Source: Stratiolaelaps scimitus
Taxonomy: Eukaryota > Arthropoda > Arachnida > Mesostigmata > Laelapidae
Length of the DNA: 64,000 nucleotides
Reading direction: 5' to 3'
NCBI GenBank assembly: GCA_019614645.1
Contig: JABWDB010000115.1
Location: 1-64,000, forward strand
Shown: positions 50,450 through 61,141 of the stretch, one piece after another
Layout of the letters: each line of letters begins with the position of its first letter
Numbering within the stretch: position 1 is the first letter of the stretch
Position numbers and translations under genes: made by a program
Notes under the pieces: generated by a model
Database searches by the model: none
What the model saw: only the letters and a program-made list of their open reading frames with translations
Told to the model about the DNA's origin: nothing

Positions 50450-51165
50450 AACCACTAATAGAGGGATAAATATCCCTAACGCTTGGCTGATATCCGCCGC
50501 CTTGCTCATGCAGGTATGGCTGATGTTCTCTACCAGAAGATGCGGGACTCCCCTCTGGCCTCGCGCTGTCGACAGGGCGAGTGCGGAGGCATGGCTCCAC
50601 GCGTAGCACTCCTCGTCTCTTGGCACTGCCGTCAACGACCTCTCTTCCCTGTTCTGTGTGGATCTCGGCCTCGGGCCTCTTATGGTTGAGGCCTACAGCT
50701 GCGGCTGTCGAGGGATCCTGTCGCGGCGAATGGTCACTACGGCCTATCGTGCGAGGGAAGCACCAGTGGCCAGCTCTCCCCACACGCGCTGGCACTATCC
50801 GCTATCCCTTGCATAAGGGAACCGCAGGGCCTCAGGGTTGAGGATGGCCTCACCCTCATCCTCTTCCACCGAGGCCAGCACCTTATTTAGGATGGCATGG
50901 TGTTTGATACTCTAGCACCCTCTTATGTCAACCTTCTGTGCAATAACCCAATGCAGAGCAGACCAAGCTACAGAAACACGCCGCCCTCTAGGCAATCCAT
51001 CTTGTCTCCACTCTTGCTTTCGAAACCCCAGGCGGCCACGTTCCCCTCACAACTAATCTTCTCGAAGGAGTCTACCACAGCCTGAGTCGTTCCAACGGGA
51101 CAAGAGGAGGCAACACCACTCGGGACCATGACGACCCCAGCCTGACACCCTGTCCTCAAAAATAA
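50450..51165 (+). pseudogene. Non-LTR retrotransposon fragment (family M), copy 2
   Basis: RLADIRRLAHAGMADVLYQK at about 50475-50540 matches the VHRLTDICYAASRV stretch of the family at 22960. The following bases share GGCATGGCTCCACGC, CTTGGCACTGCCGTC and AACGACCTCTCT with 23085-23150, and the segment at 50980-51130 parallels 23225-23430. No long frame survives. It begins about 280 bases after the stop of IR gene 3. Confidence 0.6.
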
Positions 51166-52970
51166 AACATATTACAAATGCAACTCCGACGGCTCTTAAC
51201 TTAGGAAGTCAACAGGCATACCGAATGCAATTTATTATAATTAGGTTGCACCATGCATAGCTTAATTCAAAATTATATAAGCTTGAGCGCTGCCGGCATT
51301 TCGTGTATAGTTTCGTGTATATACATTCTGGTTACGGTTTTGTGACATTGGTGAGCCAAGTTCCATTGCTATGGACGTTATTATACATATCTGCAATAGT
51401 TATAGCCCTAGTAACAATAGTTAGAGTTATAGTCCTGTATTTAAACAACATGTAAACTATAGATTTTCTTCTCTTTTTTAATGCAGATGATTTTGCCAGT
51501 CTTCTTTTCGTTGTATATGAATGCAATTGATAATTAATATTCACCAGATTCTCAACGCCGTCTGCATCTTTCACATCTCAAGAGTCGCGATAATACAAAA
51601 CTGAAAACATAGCATTGGAAACCGAGGTTGATTTCCGATAGCAGTATTTACGAGGGATGCACACGTGAAATAATGCTAGACATATATCAATCTCCCTGGT
51701 CTTCTCATTGCTCAGTAGCGTTTTCATTTGAATTTTAAAGAACTGTGATATTTTGAGACATGCACACAGCACCACCTCGCACTATTTGTCCACCTTCGAA
51801 CACAATCAACTCTTCCGAAGGTCCGCACCACAAGGTTCGAAAATTTTATTCAATATATCGGTAACGAAATCTATATTAAATAAATACGAAAATTTTCGAG
51901 TATTATAGTTTGCATTAACCCATGGACATACAACATCGTGTGCAACGCCATGCGAACATCCTATTAACACTCTCTCTTCTGAGTATGGTCTTCGCCTGCG
52001 CATTTGTTCCTGCTCATGTATTGGTCCGCGTAAACACGAAACAAACGCTTGTAGCTCTGTCAGGGCATTTACAAATCTTTGTGCACACACTTGTCCAATG
52101 TTTAAGAAACGCTGTTGATTAAGAGCCTCAAGAGATATCTCGACACAGTGTCAGTCACCAAGGCATTGAAAAATAAGCAAATTAACCTAGAAGTCGTTCT
52201 ACTCAAGCGGATGACTTTAATTGCTTACGCCACTAGATCTTTCTGCAAATGTAGAATGTCTAGGGTGCGCGACGATCTCAATCGACTGGCTTATGGCCTA
52301 CCTCCCCTAAAAACGGTAGGCTGTTAAGCTTGTTTGTATTGAGTCCGCATGGGAGAAAATCAACAAAGTAGCGTCCACTGAACCACGAGATCTATGCTGA
52401 CTTGGAACGATTTGAAACAATGTTCGTGTTACTACAGATGAACTATATTCGAACGAGAAAATTTAGAACTTCCTATATTTAGAACTTCCAGACACCGATT
52501 CTACTGAGTCAAGTCTCGGTCCATCCTATCTGGCATGAAACTGCCCTGACTTCCCTATACTCTCCGTCTGCACAGATTTTCTAGATCTGCATTTTTTCTC
52601 ATTATTCCTGTTTAGAAAGACCTGCTCGTTTTTCTCTAGATTCCATCATAACAGATACTATGTCCTTGCAAACTTTGTGATCAGTGAATCAGTGAACTAG
52701 ACCCCTAAGATTAAGGGCTCTAGTTCATTGATTTACTCGTTAACCTTTCTACGTAGAATTTACATGCACGAAGTACAGTAGATTTGTCGTCGACCATTTT
52801 TCCATAGATTCTTCATTGGATGGTCGAATAGCGTTTGTTACCTATACCAGCTGTAGTATAGACAATAGAAAAGTGACTGGTCTCAATGATCACCTTTAAG
52901 GCTTGTATGCTTCGCTCTGCGTCGGATTAGGTTTGGCTGGGTTACATTCGTATAATGTGTAACTAATACA
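51166..52970. other. Non-coding stretch
   Basis: I see no supported gene. Short open frames (for example 51806-52090 minus and 52115-52327 plus) carry no motif I recognise. Composition is AT-rich. A TTAGAACTTCC(T/A) unit is repeated at about 52465 and 52480. Confidence 0.3.
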
Positions 52971-52971
52971 C

Positions 52972-53463
52972 GAGCCTTGTTCGAAGTCAAGGTGGCACCG
53001 GTTGCATCATACGGCATGCAGGTTATCTGGGAGTACTTATCAAAGGCACAGCTCAAAAAACTCGACCGAATAAAATCTGTCTTTCTTCCTGAAGCGAGTC
53101 CTGGGACTTCATTGCTCATTTCAAACTGTACATGTGTCCTGATGAGTGGCACACCGCGATTCGCAGAGGAGCGATTCGTCGGTTTAAGCTTCCCTTCACT
53201 CCAGCTGCAGTTCCTCAGCACATGGGAGAGGAAGATAGCGGAAATCGATCCAGATTCCTATAGGACTGATGCTAGGATCTCCGAATTCTGAAAATTACCA
53301 GAAACAAAGAATCCTATTCTCGTTTGGTTATTTAAAATCGTTTAAAAAAATTTCTTTGTCGAAAACTTTTCTCGGTTATCGGCCGGCGAAACCGAAACTT
53401 ACAATTCGTTTTGAGTTGTTTCTGCACAAACGGATTGCTGCCGATGCTAGAAGAGGGCCGTAG
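52972..53463 (+). pseudogene. LINE ORF2 C-terminal fragment
   Basis: The plus-strand frame reads LFEVKVAPVASYGMQVIWEY, then LKKLDRIKSVFLPEAS and LMSGTPRFAEE. This is the post-RT thumb/connection pattern of non-LTR elements (the K--P---YG--- W motif). A stop and frame change at about 53289 separate it from a basic tail to 53463. Family not determined. Confidence 0.55.
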
Positions 53464-53770
53464 TGAGCTGCGTCCTTGGAACACTTAGGAGTTTCAAGAT
53501 TAAACATGATGAGCGAAAATGTAAGTTACCTCTGTTCTTGAGCGTTTAACATCCACTGTCCCTAAATTTTTCAAAATTTTTCAAACTGAAATTCGTCATG
53601 TCGACAGGGAATGGCTGCATATCCACGGACTGAGTTCTTCTTGTTGTATTTATGCATTTCAAGGATAGACCTATTCAATGAAAAAGGCTTTGTATATGGT
53701 GTGAAATTGTTTTCTGGAATTTATTCAGCCTGTGTAGATACTTTCTGAGCGGGTGATTATAATAGACTCT

Positions 53771-53988
53771 CTGTTTTTTGTTTTTTTTTCAAGCTGACTC
53801 TCAGCTGTTCCCCTATCTGACAGGCCTCAGCTCTTAACCTTTAGGTATCACTATGAGGACCAGTCGGGGCCACCTTTGCTTATTCTCTGCCTTACTCGTA
53901 CCTGACAAGAATCCTCAGATAAAGAAAGATGATAAAGAACTCCAAAGATTCTCCGCGTCTGACAGGATTTGAACCCAACACACACTCT
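53771..53988 (-). repeat. tRNA-derived SINE, family D, copy 1
   Basis: This is flanked by ATAATAGACTCT at 53759-53770 and 53989-54000. On the minus strand it starts with a pol III B-box, GGTTCAAATCC (about 53966-53976), and ends with CTGAGGCCTGTCAGATAGGG, AACAGCTGAGAGTCAGCTTG and an A-rich tail. Confidence 0.8.
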
Positions 53989-54000
53989 ATAATAGACTCT

Positions 54001-54110
54001 TTTTTTTTTTTTTTTGTTTTCGAGCTGACCCTCAGCTGTTCCCCTATCTGACAGGCCTCAGCAGTCCTGACAGTCCATTGGGCACATACAAATCGAAACT
54101 ATAACCAATC
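54001..54110 (-). repeat. SINE, family D, copy 2, 5' truncated
   Basis: The same 12-base ATAATAGACTCT flanks it at 53989-54000 and 54111-54122. The tail (CTGAGGCCTGTCAGATAGGG, then GAACAGCTGAGGGTCAGCTC, then a 16-base A-run read on the minus strand) matches copy 1, but the tRNA-like head is missing. A third tail fragment lies at 54917-54968. Confidence 0.8.
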
Positions 54111-54916
54111 ATAATAGACTCTTTGTAAGACAGCAACAACAATGATATTGCCGCTAAGTTCTGATTATGATTTATGCCATTAGGGTATCTCTACATTTCG
54201 AGTTAAGGTGGAAAAAGTAGTAACTAGCTTCCCCATCCCTTAGTCCTCGTCAGGTTATCATCGGAATTAGTGCCTAAACTAATTAAAAAAAACGTAAACG
54301 CCCATCTCTGGTAAACGCCCATCTGGACCCCACAAATGTATTATAGCTCACTAGGAAAAATTGAAAGTTAGCGAACCTCTTACACCTAGGACCCACTGAA
54401 CATCCCGCTGGACAAACTTTTTTTTATAATTTGTGCCTTATAGACGGTTCTCCGTCCGACGTTTGAGGATAATTCATCTTAGCAGTTAGACAGAAGAATC
54501 GGCACGAGGTACCTCTCTGGGATTCATGCCTTTCAAGCTCTACCGGGTGACGAAAAACGTGTCTAGAAAAATATCAATGATTTGCTTTCTAGTCAAGTAA
54601 AATTATGCTAATGAATCAGTGTTACTAAGATGGCGGTCGAGCTGTCCAAATCCGTACTAAAATATGAATGCAAAATCAGAACAATATATAATAGTCGACG
54701 CCACTGTGACTTGGATGGCTCACACTCCAACTAAAAAGAGCGAAGGAAGTGGTTCAAGCATGGGCATATATGCACACACGCCGATCGTCCCCTACGAAGA
54801 TTTCTTGCAGTCCCTCGCGTGACGTACAAACGTACACTACTAGGCATTATTGGTGGTTTGCAATTAATTGGTTTCTTCGCACCACTCACGACTCGGTTTC
54901 TGTTGAGATGTACTGC

Positions 54917-54968
54917 TTTTTCGAGCTGACCTTCAGCTGTTCCCCTTCCATCTGATAGGCCTCAGCCT
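54917..54968 (-). repeat. SINE tail fragment, family D, copy 3
   Basis: Plus-strand TCGAGCTGACCTTCAGCTGT followed by TCCCCTTCCATCTGATAGGC matches the tails at 53790 and 54015 with a small insertion. No head is present. Confidence 0.7.
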
Positions 54969-55000
54969 CTATTGAGATGTAGAGCCGAACCAAGATCATG

Positions 55001-55016
55001 TATACATATATATCTC

Positions 55017-55050
<34 letters not shown>

Positions 55051-55052
55051 AA
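55001..55052. repeat. Compound microsatellite (TA)n(GA)n
   Basis: TATACATATATATCTC, then a TA run, then GAGAGAGAGAGA. Other simple (AT)n runs in the window are at about 5235-5256, 9011-9043, 30682-30703 and 37845-37865. Confidence 0.9.
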
Positions 55053-55386
55053 GGAGAAAAACAATGAAATTATAGATATATTCGATTTGTTGGTAAAATA
55101 ATAAAACATTCGAGATAGTCGGTGCGCTTTTAAAATTTGCCGCGCCTTGCCTTGTATTTACATTCGCAAGAGGGTGCAGAGCGGCCGCACGTGCGCCACC
55201 GCCACCCAGAATTCGAACACTACGCCGGATACTAGCGGCACAATTGTCAACAGACGTTGATGAAATTAAGGTTGGTATTTTGTGTGTTAGTATATTGCTG
55301 TCACTACATCATTCGGTTTGGACTGCGCCCGTTTCAGCGTGTGGTAAACTTTGAAAACAATCTTATCTAAATTAAAGTCGAAATTT

Positions 55387-55445
55387 TTTCCGGGCTGACC
55401 CACAGCCAACATTTAACCTCCACGGTACTGCTTCCGGCATTGCTG
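55387..55445 (-). repeat. SINE tail fragment, family B
   Basis: CCGGGCTGACCCACAGCCAA followed by CATTTAACCTCCACGGTACT and GCTTCCGGCATTGC is the reverse complement of the family B tail, as at 28970-29025. Confidence 0.75.
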
Positions 55446-56171
55446 CTAACAGCCCGATTTTCAAATACAGAGCTGCTGATTCCAAGGCACTCGTTTAGTT
55501 CTCGATAAAATAAAAAAAAAGGGTTTTTAATGATGATCATAAAAACATTACATATAAATGTAAATAAATGCAAGCAAAGTCACACCTTTATAGCAGCATT
55601 GTTACTAAGCAATTCTTGTCTTCTCCCAGTTTGTTTGGACTGTAAGCGTAAGCGGACTCTCATAAATATGTAGTACGGGATACCATCTAGCAGGAATTCG
55701 CAGTAATCCGCCAAGCTGACGAAGACTATAAACTCTCCGATTGTCTATAACAATATACAAAGTGAGAGAAAATAAGCTTCGATGAACTGCGTCCAGTGTA
55801 TGCTCCTGTGACACGGCTGTCATCCAAAAAAATAGATCCTTTTTAGTCTCCGCGAATTATGTGCTTACAATCTTTGTATATGAAGCATCGATTTAAAAAT
55901 TGCGCCTGCGGAATCTTCAGACCGGCGCTTCATTGTGTGTTCGCAGATTTGAATAACGTTATGTTGTATTATTATAGGATCATTATGCAACCAACATTAT
56001 CTCGCGTCCACACCGGCTAACGTCGGTCCTCGTATCGTGATCAGTCCAATATACCTATTGTTATTATTATTTTTCAATATACATATTCCCATAGCGGGGA
56101 ATTTTTCCATTTCACAGTAAGGACATCCATACGAGTAGGATTTGGTCGGAGGAGAAAAACGACACAAAAAA

Positions 56172-56580
56172 ATGGCAGAGGAGCTCCGAATTCTTCAAGC
56201 CCAAGCTGATCTAGCCGAGGGAAAGTTTGCCCGGAAAGACGGTAGAGACTTCAACGCTCACAGGTATTAATTAGCACTGTGCTGAGTTCGTTCGAACAAA
56301 GCATCTCATATACTTTATAAAATGGAAATTAAGAAGGTCACTCTTCATTTCAACGTTAGTTATAAGGTTTTAGCACTGCTCTACACAACAATGTCTCGTC
56401 TCAGATCATTGGAAGTGACCCTTGATCCAATAAAGAGTGCGGATGGTTCATGTCTCATTCGTTTTGGCAATACCTGCGTATTATGTGGACTGCGGGCCGA
56501 AATTCCGAAAAGCAGCTTGGTGATCCATTCCAAGATGTGAACATAAGTGTTCAAGCACAACTACCGTTCAAGAATATTGG
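56172..56580 (+). CDS. EXOSC8: Exosome subunit, RRP43/EXOSC8-like, first two exons (partial)
   Basis: Exon 1 (56172-56263) starts at an ATG after an A-rich leader and encodes MAEELRILQAQADLAEGKFA then RKDGRDFNAH, with the DGR motif that opens RNase-PH-like exosome subunits. Exon 2 (56405-56580) joins in phase (AG|A) and continues RSLEVTLDPIKSADGSCLIR, FGNTCVLCGLRAE, matching the SADGS---GNT-V-CG--AE pattern best known from EXOSC8. At about 56504 the frame breaks; one missing base in a CCN proline codon would restore it, after which GDPFQDVNISVQAQLPF runs to a strong donor (GG|GTAGGT). The exosome ring degrades and processes RNA in nucleus and cytoplasm. Remaining exons must lie beyond the transposon nest. 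EXOSC7 is the alternative but fits less well. Confidence 0.7.
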
Positions 56581-56714
56581 GTAGGTGCTGTGAAGTTGTA
56601 ACCTGTTCTTAGGTTTGGCTAAATGTTGTGTTACCCTCCGTCTGTTGGTCCTGGTTTGTCAATGATTTCGACCTCATCGTTGACATAGGTTTATCTTAAT
56701 ATTATTATTTCATT

Positions 56715-59700
56715 TCATTTCATTAGTGGTTTATTTTCGGAACTGCAGTTTCACAATGCTTAAGTTCTCGCAAAAAAAAAAATTTGAATAAAAGGTGTAT
56801 ATACAACAAGGTCAGAATAATCTGACTTATAAAACGGTCAGGACAATCTGACTTACAACGTGGTCAGGATAGTCTGAGACATATCGTAACCAGGATCTGA
56901 AATATACAATTGTAATTATATTCACATTTTAAACCCTCCCCGCAAGGAACTTTTTTGCCTCACTTGCAAACTTTTTAGCTGAAGTGAGGGAACGAAGCTC
57001 ACGAGGGAGCGAGCCCCAGGCGACCGGTAGACGGTAAGCCAGAGCTTGGCGGCTGGACTCTTTGACAGTAAATGGCACCTCAAAGGTGGTTGGGCGACGG
57101 GTCGAACGCTTCCTCACCATCGTGATAGGGAAGGAAATGTCGGCTGGTATCTTACCACTGCATGTTTTGAATGCAAGGAGAGCTGTCTGAAAGGTGGCTA
57201 TGTCCTTGAGGCAAAGCAGGTCAAACTGTTGAAACACATCGGCAACAGAGTCCCTGCGACGGCGGCCGAACACAGCTCTCAGAGCATCATTCTGAATGAT
57301 TTCACCCCGGCGAAGCCATCCACAGGGTCCTGTCCAAGGCGGAAACCCTCCACAAAGCAACGCTGACTGCCATCCACAGGGTCCTGTCCAAGGCGGAAAC
57401 CCTCCACAAAGCAACGCTAAGAACCCGGGAGCTATACCTGGTAATACTTCTTGATGTGCGAAACGCTTTTAATTCCCTGCCGTGGAAGGTGATTCTGCGC
57501 ACGCTGAAGAACCGGCGAGTCCCACAGTACCTTATACGGTTGATCAACGATTACCTGCGGGAAAGGGACCTCACTAGCGCTGGGGTTGAGTTTAGTATGA
57601 TGGCGGGGGTCCCGCAGGGGTCGATACTCGGGCCACTGCTATGGAACCTGGCGTACGACGGAGTCCTGCGGCTCAGGGATCTACCTCCTGGGGTAGACCT
57701 GGTCGCCTACGCAGACGATGTCGCGGTTACGATCAGGGCGCCAAGTCCCAGTGAACTGGAAACCAACGCCAACCTGGCGCTGGCGGAAATCTCGCTGTGG
57801 ATGAGGAAAAACGGACTCGAGCTCGCCCCTGCGAAAACGGAGGCCTCGCTGCTAATTGGCAAGAAGACCTGCCGAGAGCTTGACATCCGACTCGATGACA
57901 CTCCAATCCGCCTGACAAAGGTAGTCAGGTACCTTGGAATGTTTCTTGACCGAGGATTACGAGGATCGGCTCACATAAAGATTGCGGCGGACAAAACAAT
58001 CAAGGTGGCCGGGCACCTCGCCAGGATAATGCCGAACATTAAGGGGCCCAAGGAGGTTAGGCGTCGCCTTTTAGCGAGCGTTGGCGAATCCATCATGCTC
58101 TTTGGTGCACCGGTCTGGGCAGAACCTACGCTCCAGACTAGACATAACCTGAATATCATGATGAGATCCCAACGCCTCCTAGCCCTACGGGTAGCGCAGG
58201 CCTATCGGGACGTAAACGGAGAGGCTGCGTGTGTCATCGCAAGCATGGCCCCTTGGGTGCTCAAAGTGGACGAACGCAAAAGACTCTGGCAAGACCCAAC
58301 GCTGCCAAAGGAGCAACTAAGAGAGGAGCGGCTCGACGCGTGGCAGGTGCGCTGGGATGGAATCCAAGGTACGCAACCCGGAGCACGCGTTCGACAGACC
58401 ATACCGGACTTACGCGAATGGCTAGACCGACCGGGGGGCGAGGTGACGTACTACCTCACGCAGTTCCTTACAGGCCATGGAGACTTTAAGGAATACCTGG
58501 CCCGGTTTAAGGACATTGCTGAGGTATGCACGCTATGTCCGACCCACGACCCTGACTCAGCCATGCATACCCTCTTGGCGTGCACGGCACTACAGGATGC
58601 CAGAACGGAACACATGGACGAAGAACTGGCCCAAGCGCTAGCTGCCGAGGGCATGCGAGGATTGGTCAGGTACATATGTTCGTCCGAAGAGAAATGGTCA
58701 AAAGGAGCAAGGCTTGCGGAGGCGGTACTAACACGCAAGGACCGCTTAGAACGGGAGCGGATCGCTAGGCTAGTGGCGACTGCTCCGAACTGAGGACCAA
58801 CTGCGGGATAGGACACGGTCGGCGTTCACCGCTGACTGCCGGTCCCTGCAAGATGCCATCCAAAGTAATATTCAAATTTAGTACGGGATGGCGTCCCAAG
58901 TCAAAGCGGTTGGGGGTTTAGTCAGTAAGAATCTGACACTACCACTCGAATACTTCAATCGTGAAGAGTGGTGCCTATGCAAGGTTTGCCCTTAACCTCA
59001 GTATAAAAAAAAAAAAAAAAAAAAAAACCCCGGCGAAGCGTGTCTCTGAAGCCGCCACCCCAGATTGTGATACCGTAGCATAGCAATGGAATTAGGAGCA
59101 TTTTGTAGATTAGAAGTAGCCCAGCGACGGGCACCCCAACTTCCCTAAGACGGCGAAGTGATGCGATAACAGCATAACATTTTGGGGCAAGTCCAGTCAA
59201 GTGGTCGTGCCACCTCAGACTGTCCTGGATCGTCAGGCCTAAACACTTGACGTTGCGTGACGTGGGGACCGATAAACCACGCAGTTGCACAGACTGGATC
59301 TGGATTGACCTCTGCGGTGCTCGAAAGAGAGTGATACCAGTTTTACTTGCATTTATAGCAAGCCCAAACCTCTCAAAAAGGCGCATGACCTCTTCAACTT
59401 TTAACATCGATAGTTCAATATCCGCCTGGATCGTCGAGGGGGTTATCCGGAATAGGAGCGATGTATCATCAGCATAGGCTATAGTCCTACAGAAGTTGCC
59501 AGATGAAATCTTCATTAAGATAAAATTGATTAGGATAATAAACATGTACGGCCCTAGAATTGAGCCTTGGGGTGTCCCTATGTCAACTACCCTCCAGGTA
59601 GACTCCACTTTGCCGACTTTCACCCTCTGTCTTCTCTCCAAGAGGTACGACCGGAACCAAGCGACAACAGTCCGCTTACATCCTAAATGTTCCAACATCT

Positions 59701-60580
59701 GAAGAAAAAACGAGTGGTGTACGCAATTGAAAGCGGCAGAGACGTCAAGGAAGACACCCAGACATAATTGATTGTCCTCGATGGCGTCCGTGATCTCCTG
59801 CCAAAGATGACCCAGGGCTAGTTCTGTGGAGCGTGACCTGCGGAAGCCGAACTGGCATGCCGAGAAAAAGCTTATGGAAGCGAGGTGATCCGCCAGCCTA
59901 GACAAGACTATCTTTTCCAGAACTTTGGACAGATAGTCGACCAGCGAAATCGGCCGATAATTTGAAGGCAGCCTGCGATCGCCCTTATTTTTAAAAAGAG
60001 GGACAATCCTGGCATCTTTCAGCCTGCGGGGAAAGCAGCCTGATCTCATCGAGACATTGATGACGTGAGCCAGTGGCAATGCTAGGGTTGACGCAGCCAA
60101 CCTAATCAGCTTATTTGGCACACCCACTGCCCCGACACTCCAGGATGCTTTCGTTGAAGTCAACGCCCTCTGAACCTCTGGAACGTCAACCCCGGGGAGT
60201 TCAAATTTGGGTTCTAAAGCTTGCAAAATCGATTGCAGTTCGGGCCGAATGTCCTCGTCCAGGTGGAGAGCGGAGACCGTTCTCGAGCCGACAGTCGCAA
60301 AGTGATGATTTAACGCATCAGCAATGGCTTGTGGAGAGGAAAGCGGGCCTGCACTGCTCTCGAGAGAATCCGGGAGTTCCACCCTACCACAGCCTCTGCC
60401 ACAAGAGCTATTGATGAAGTTCCATAGCTGCCCGCTCTTGCCCCGTAGATGAAGAAACTGGTTCTCATAAAACGAGGTCCTCGCGCGCCTGAGTTCTCGC
60501 ATATATCTGAGTCGACTACGGCAGTAAGCCGTCCTTGACTCTTGGAAAGGTGTTTTCAGATGCCAGCTTAGTAGGAGGCG
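56715..60580 (-). mobile_element. CR1/Jockey-like LINE (family L), split by another LINE
   Basis: Read on the minus strand, the right part (60580 down to 59040) encodes RT: NYRPISLVDYLSKVLEKIVL, GFRRSRSTELALGHLWQEI, FLDVSAAFNCVHHSF, GTPQGSILGPYMFIILINF and AYADDTSLLFR with the catalytic YADD, then WGGGFRDTLRRG. The frame then meets the inserted element. On its far side (57303 down to 56929) it resumes exactly at RRGEIIQNDALRAVFGRRRR and ends with FLAGRV and a stop. The 3' end carries a short ATGAA microsatellite near 56715. Apart from the insertion the frame is clean over more than 600 codons. The 5' end is cut at about 60580 by the BEL LTR. Confidence 0.88.
57317..59026 (+). mobile_element. 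R1-like LINE insertion, 5' truncated, open RT frame
   Basis: The frame is open from the insertion point to the stop at 58791-58793, about 490 codons: LVILLDVRNAFNSLPWKVIL, AGVPQGSILGPLLWN, LVAYADDVAVTI (catalytic YADD at about 57706-57720), a thumb domain and a C-terminal zinc-knuckle CTLCPTHDPDSAMHTLLAC typical of R1/TRAS-type ORF2. A 213-base 3' UTR ends in a 23-base A-run (59005-59027). It is flanked by the 13-base duplication ACCCCGGCGAAGC at 57304-57316 and 59027-59039. The endonuclease and early RT are missing. The first 54 bases are tandemly repeated in frame (57317-57370 and 57371 on). Confidence 0.9.
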
Positions 60581-60605
60581 CTGTTGCCGGTTTAGTAGGA
60601 GGCGC

Positions 60606-61108
60606 TGTTGGTGACTGCGTCAAGTTCGATCAAGAACCCACGGGCCTTGATCGGGGGGCGTATGTTGCAAACGCGTCACTTAGAAGGCCAGTCGCACGTT
60701 GGATTGGAGCGGGTGGTATCGTCTTGTGCACGTTGGTGGCACGTACTGCCATCTCGGGTCCACATGCGCGCATCTCACCGCTCGCCACTAGTCGACCAGA
60801 TTTTAGTCAGTGTCACTCGGTCGTGCGTAGAGTAAGGAACTACCGTCGTTGAGAGTACACTCGTCCCGTGGCCCTATCGTAGCGATCTTTGTCAGCTAAG
60901 TTGCTGGCATCGAGTTCGCAATACGTGAATAAAGTGTGAGAGTTTGACGTGAATCGAAGCGATCGTGTTTTCAGTCAGTCCACCGTACATCAGCTAGTTG
61001 GCGGGGTAGCACGGAATCAACATCCCGACTGTAGCTTGTTCTCGTTCGTAAGCGGTACAGGCACCGTTTACAGCTCATCGGCTCTTAGCGGAGGGTTGAT
61101 CAGCAACA
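60606..61108 (+). repeat. 5' LTR of a BEL/Pao element
   Basis: The LTR starts TGTTG and ends CAACA, forming the short terminal inverted repeat typical of LTRs. An AATAAA lies at about 60927. A 24-base tandem duplication (TTAGTAGGAGGCGCTGTTG at 60568 and 60592) makes the start ambiguous; 60582 is the alternative. The 3' partner LTR is outside the window. Confidence 0.75.
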
Positions 61109-61110
61109 TT

Positions 61111-61128
61111 TGGCGCCCAAACGTGTCG
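61111..61128 (+). promoter_or_regulatory. Primer-binding site of the BEL/Pao element
   Basis: TGGCGCCCAAACGTGTCG follows the LTR end after two bases. TGGCGCC is the tRNA 3' end complement used to prime minus-strand DNA synthesis in LTR elements. Which tRNA it matches was not determined. Confidence 0.8.
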
Positions 61129-61141
61129 GCAGGCCACGACC

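Noticed and set aside
57046..57547. ORFs containing repeated GGFPPWTGPCGW motifs
   Set aside because: They arise from the antisense of the 54-bp tandem duplication fused to the flanking LINE and are not a repeat protein.
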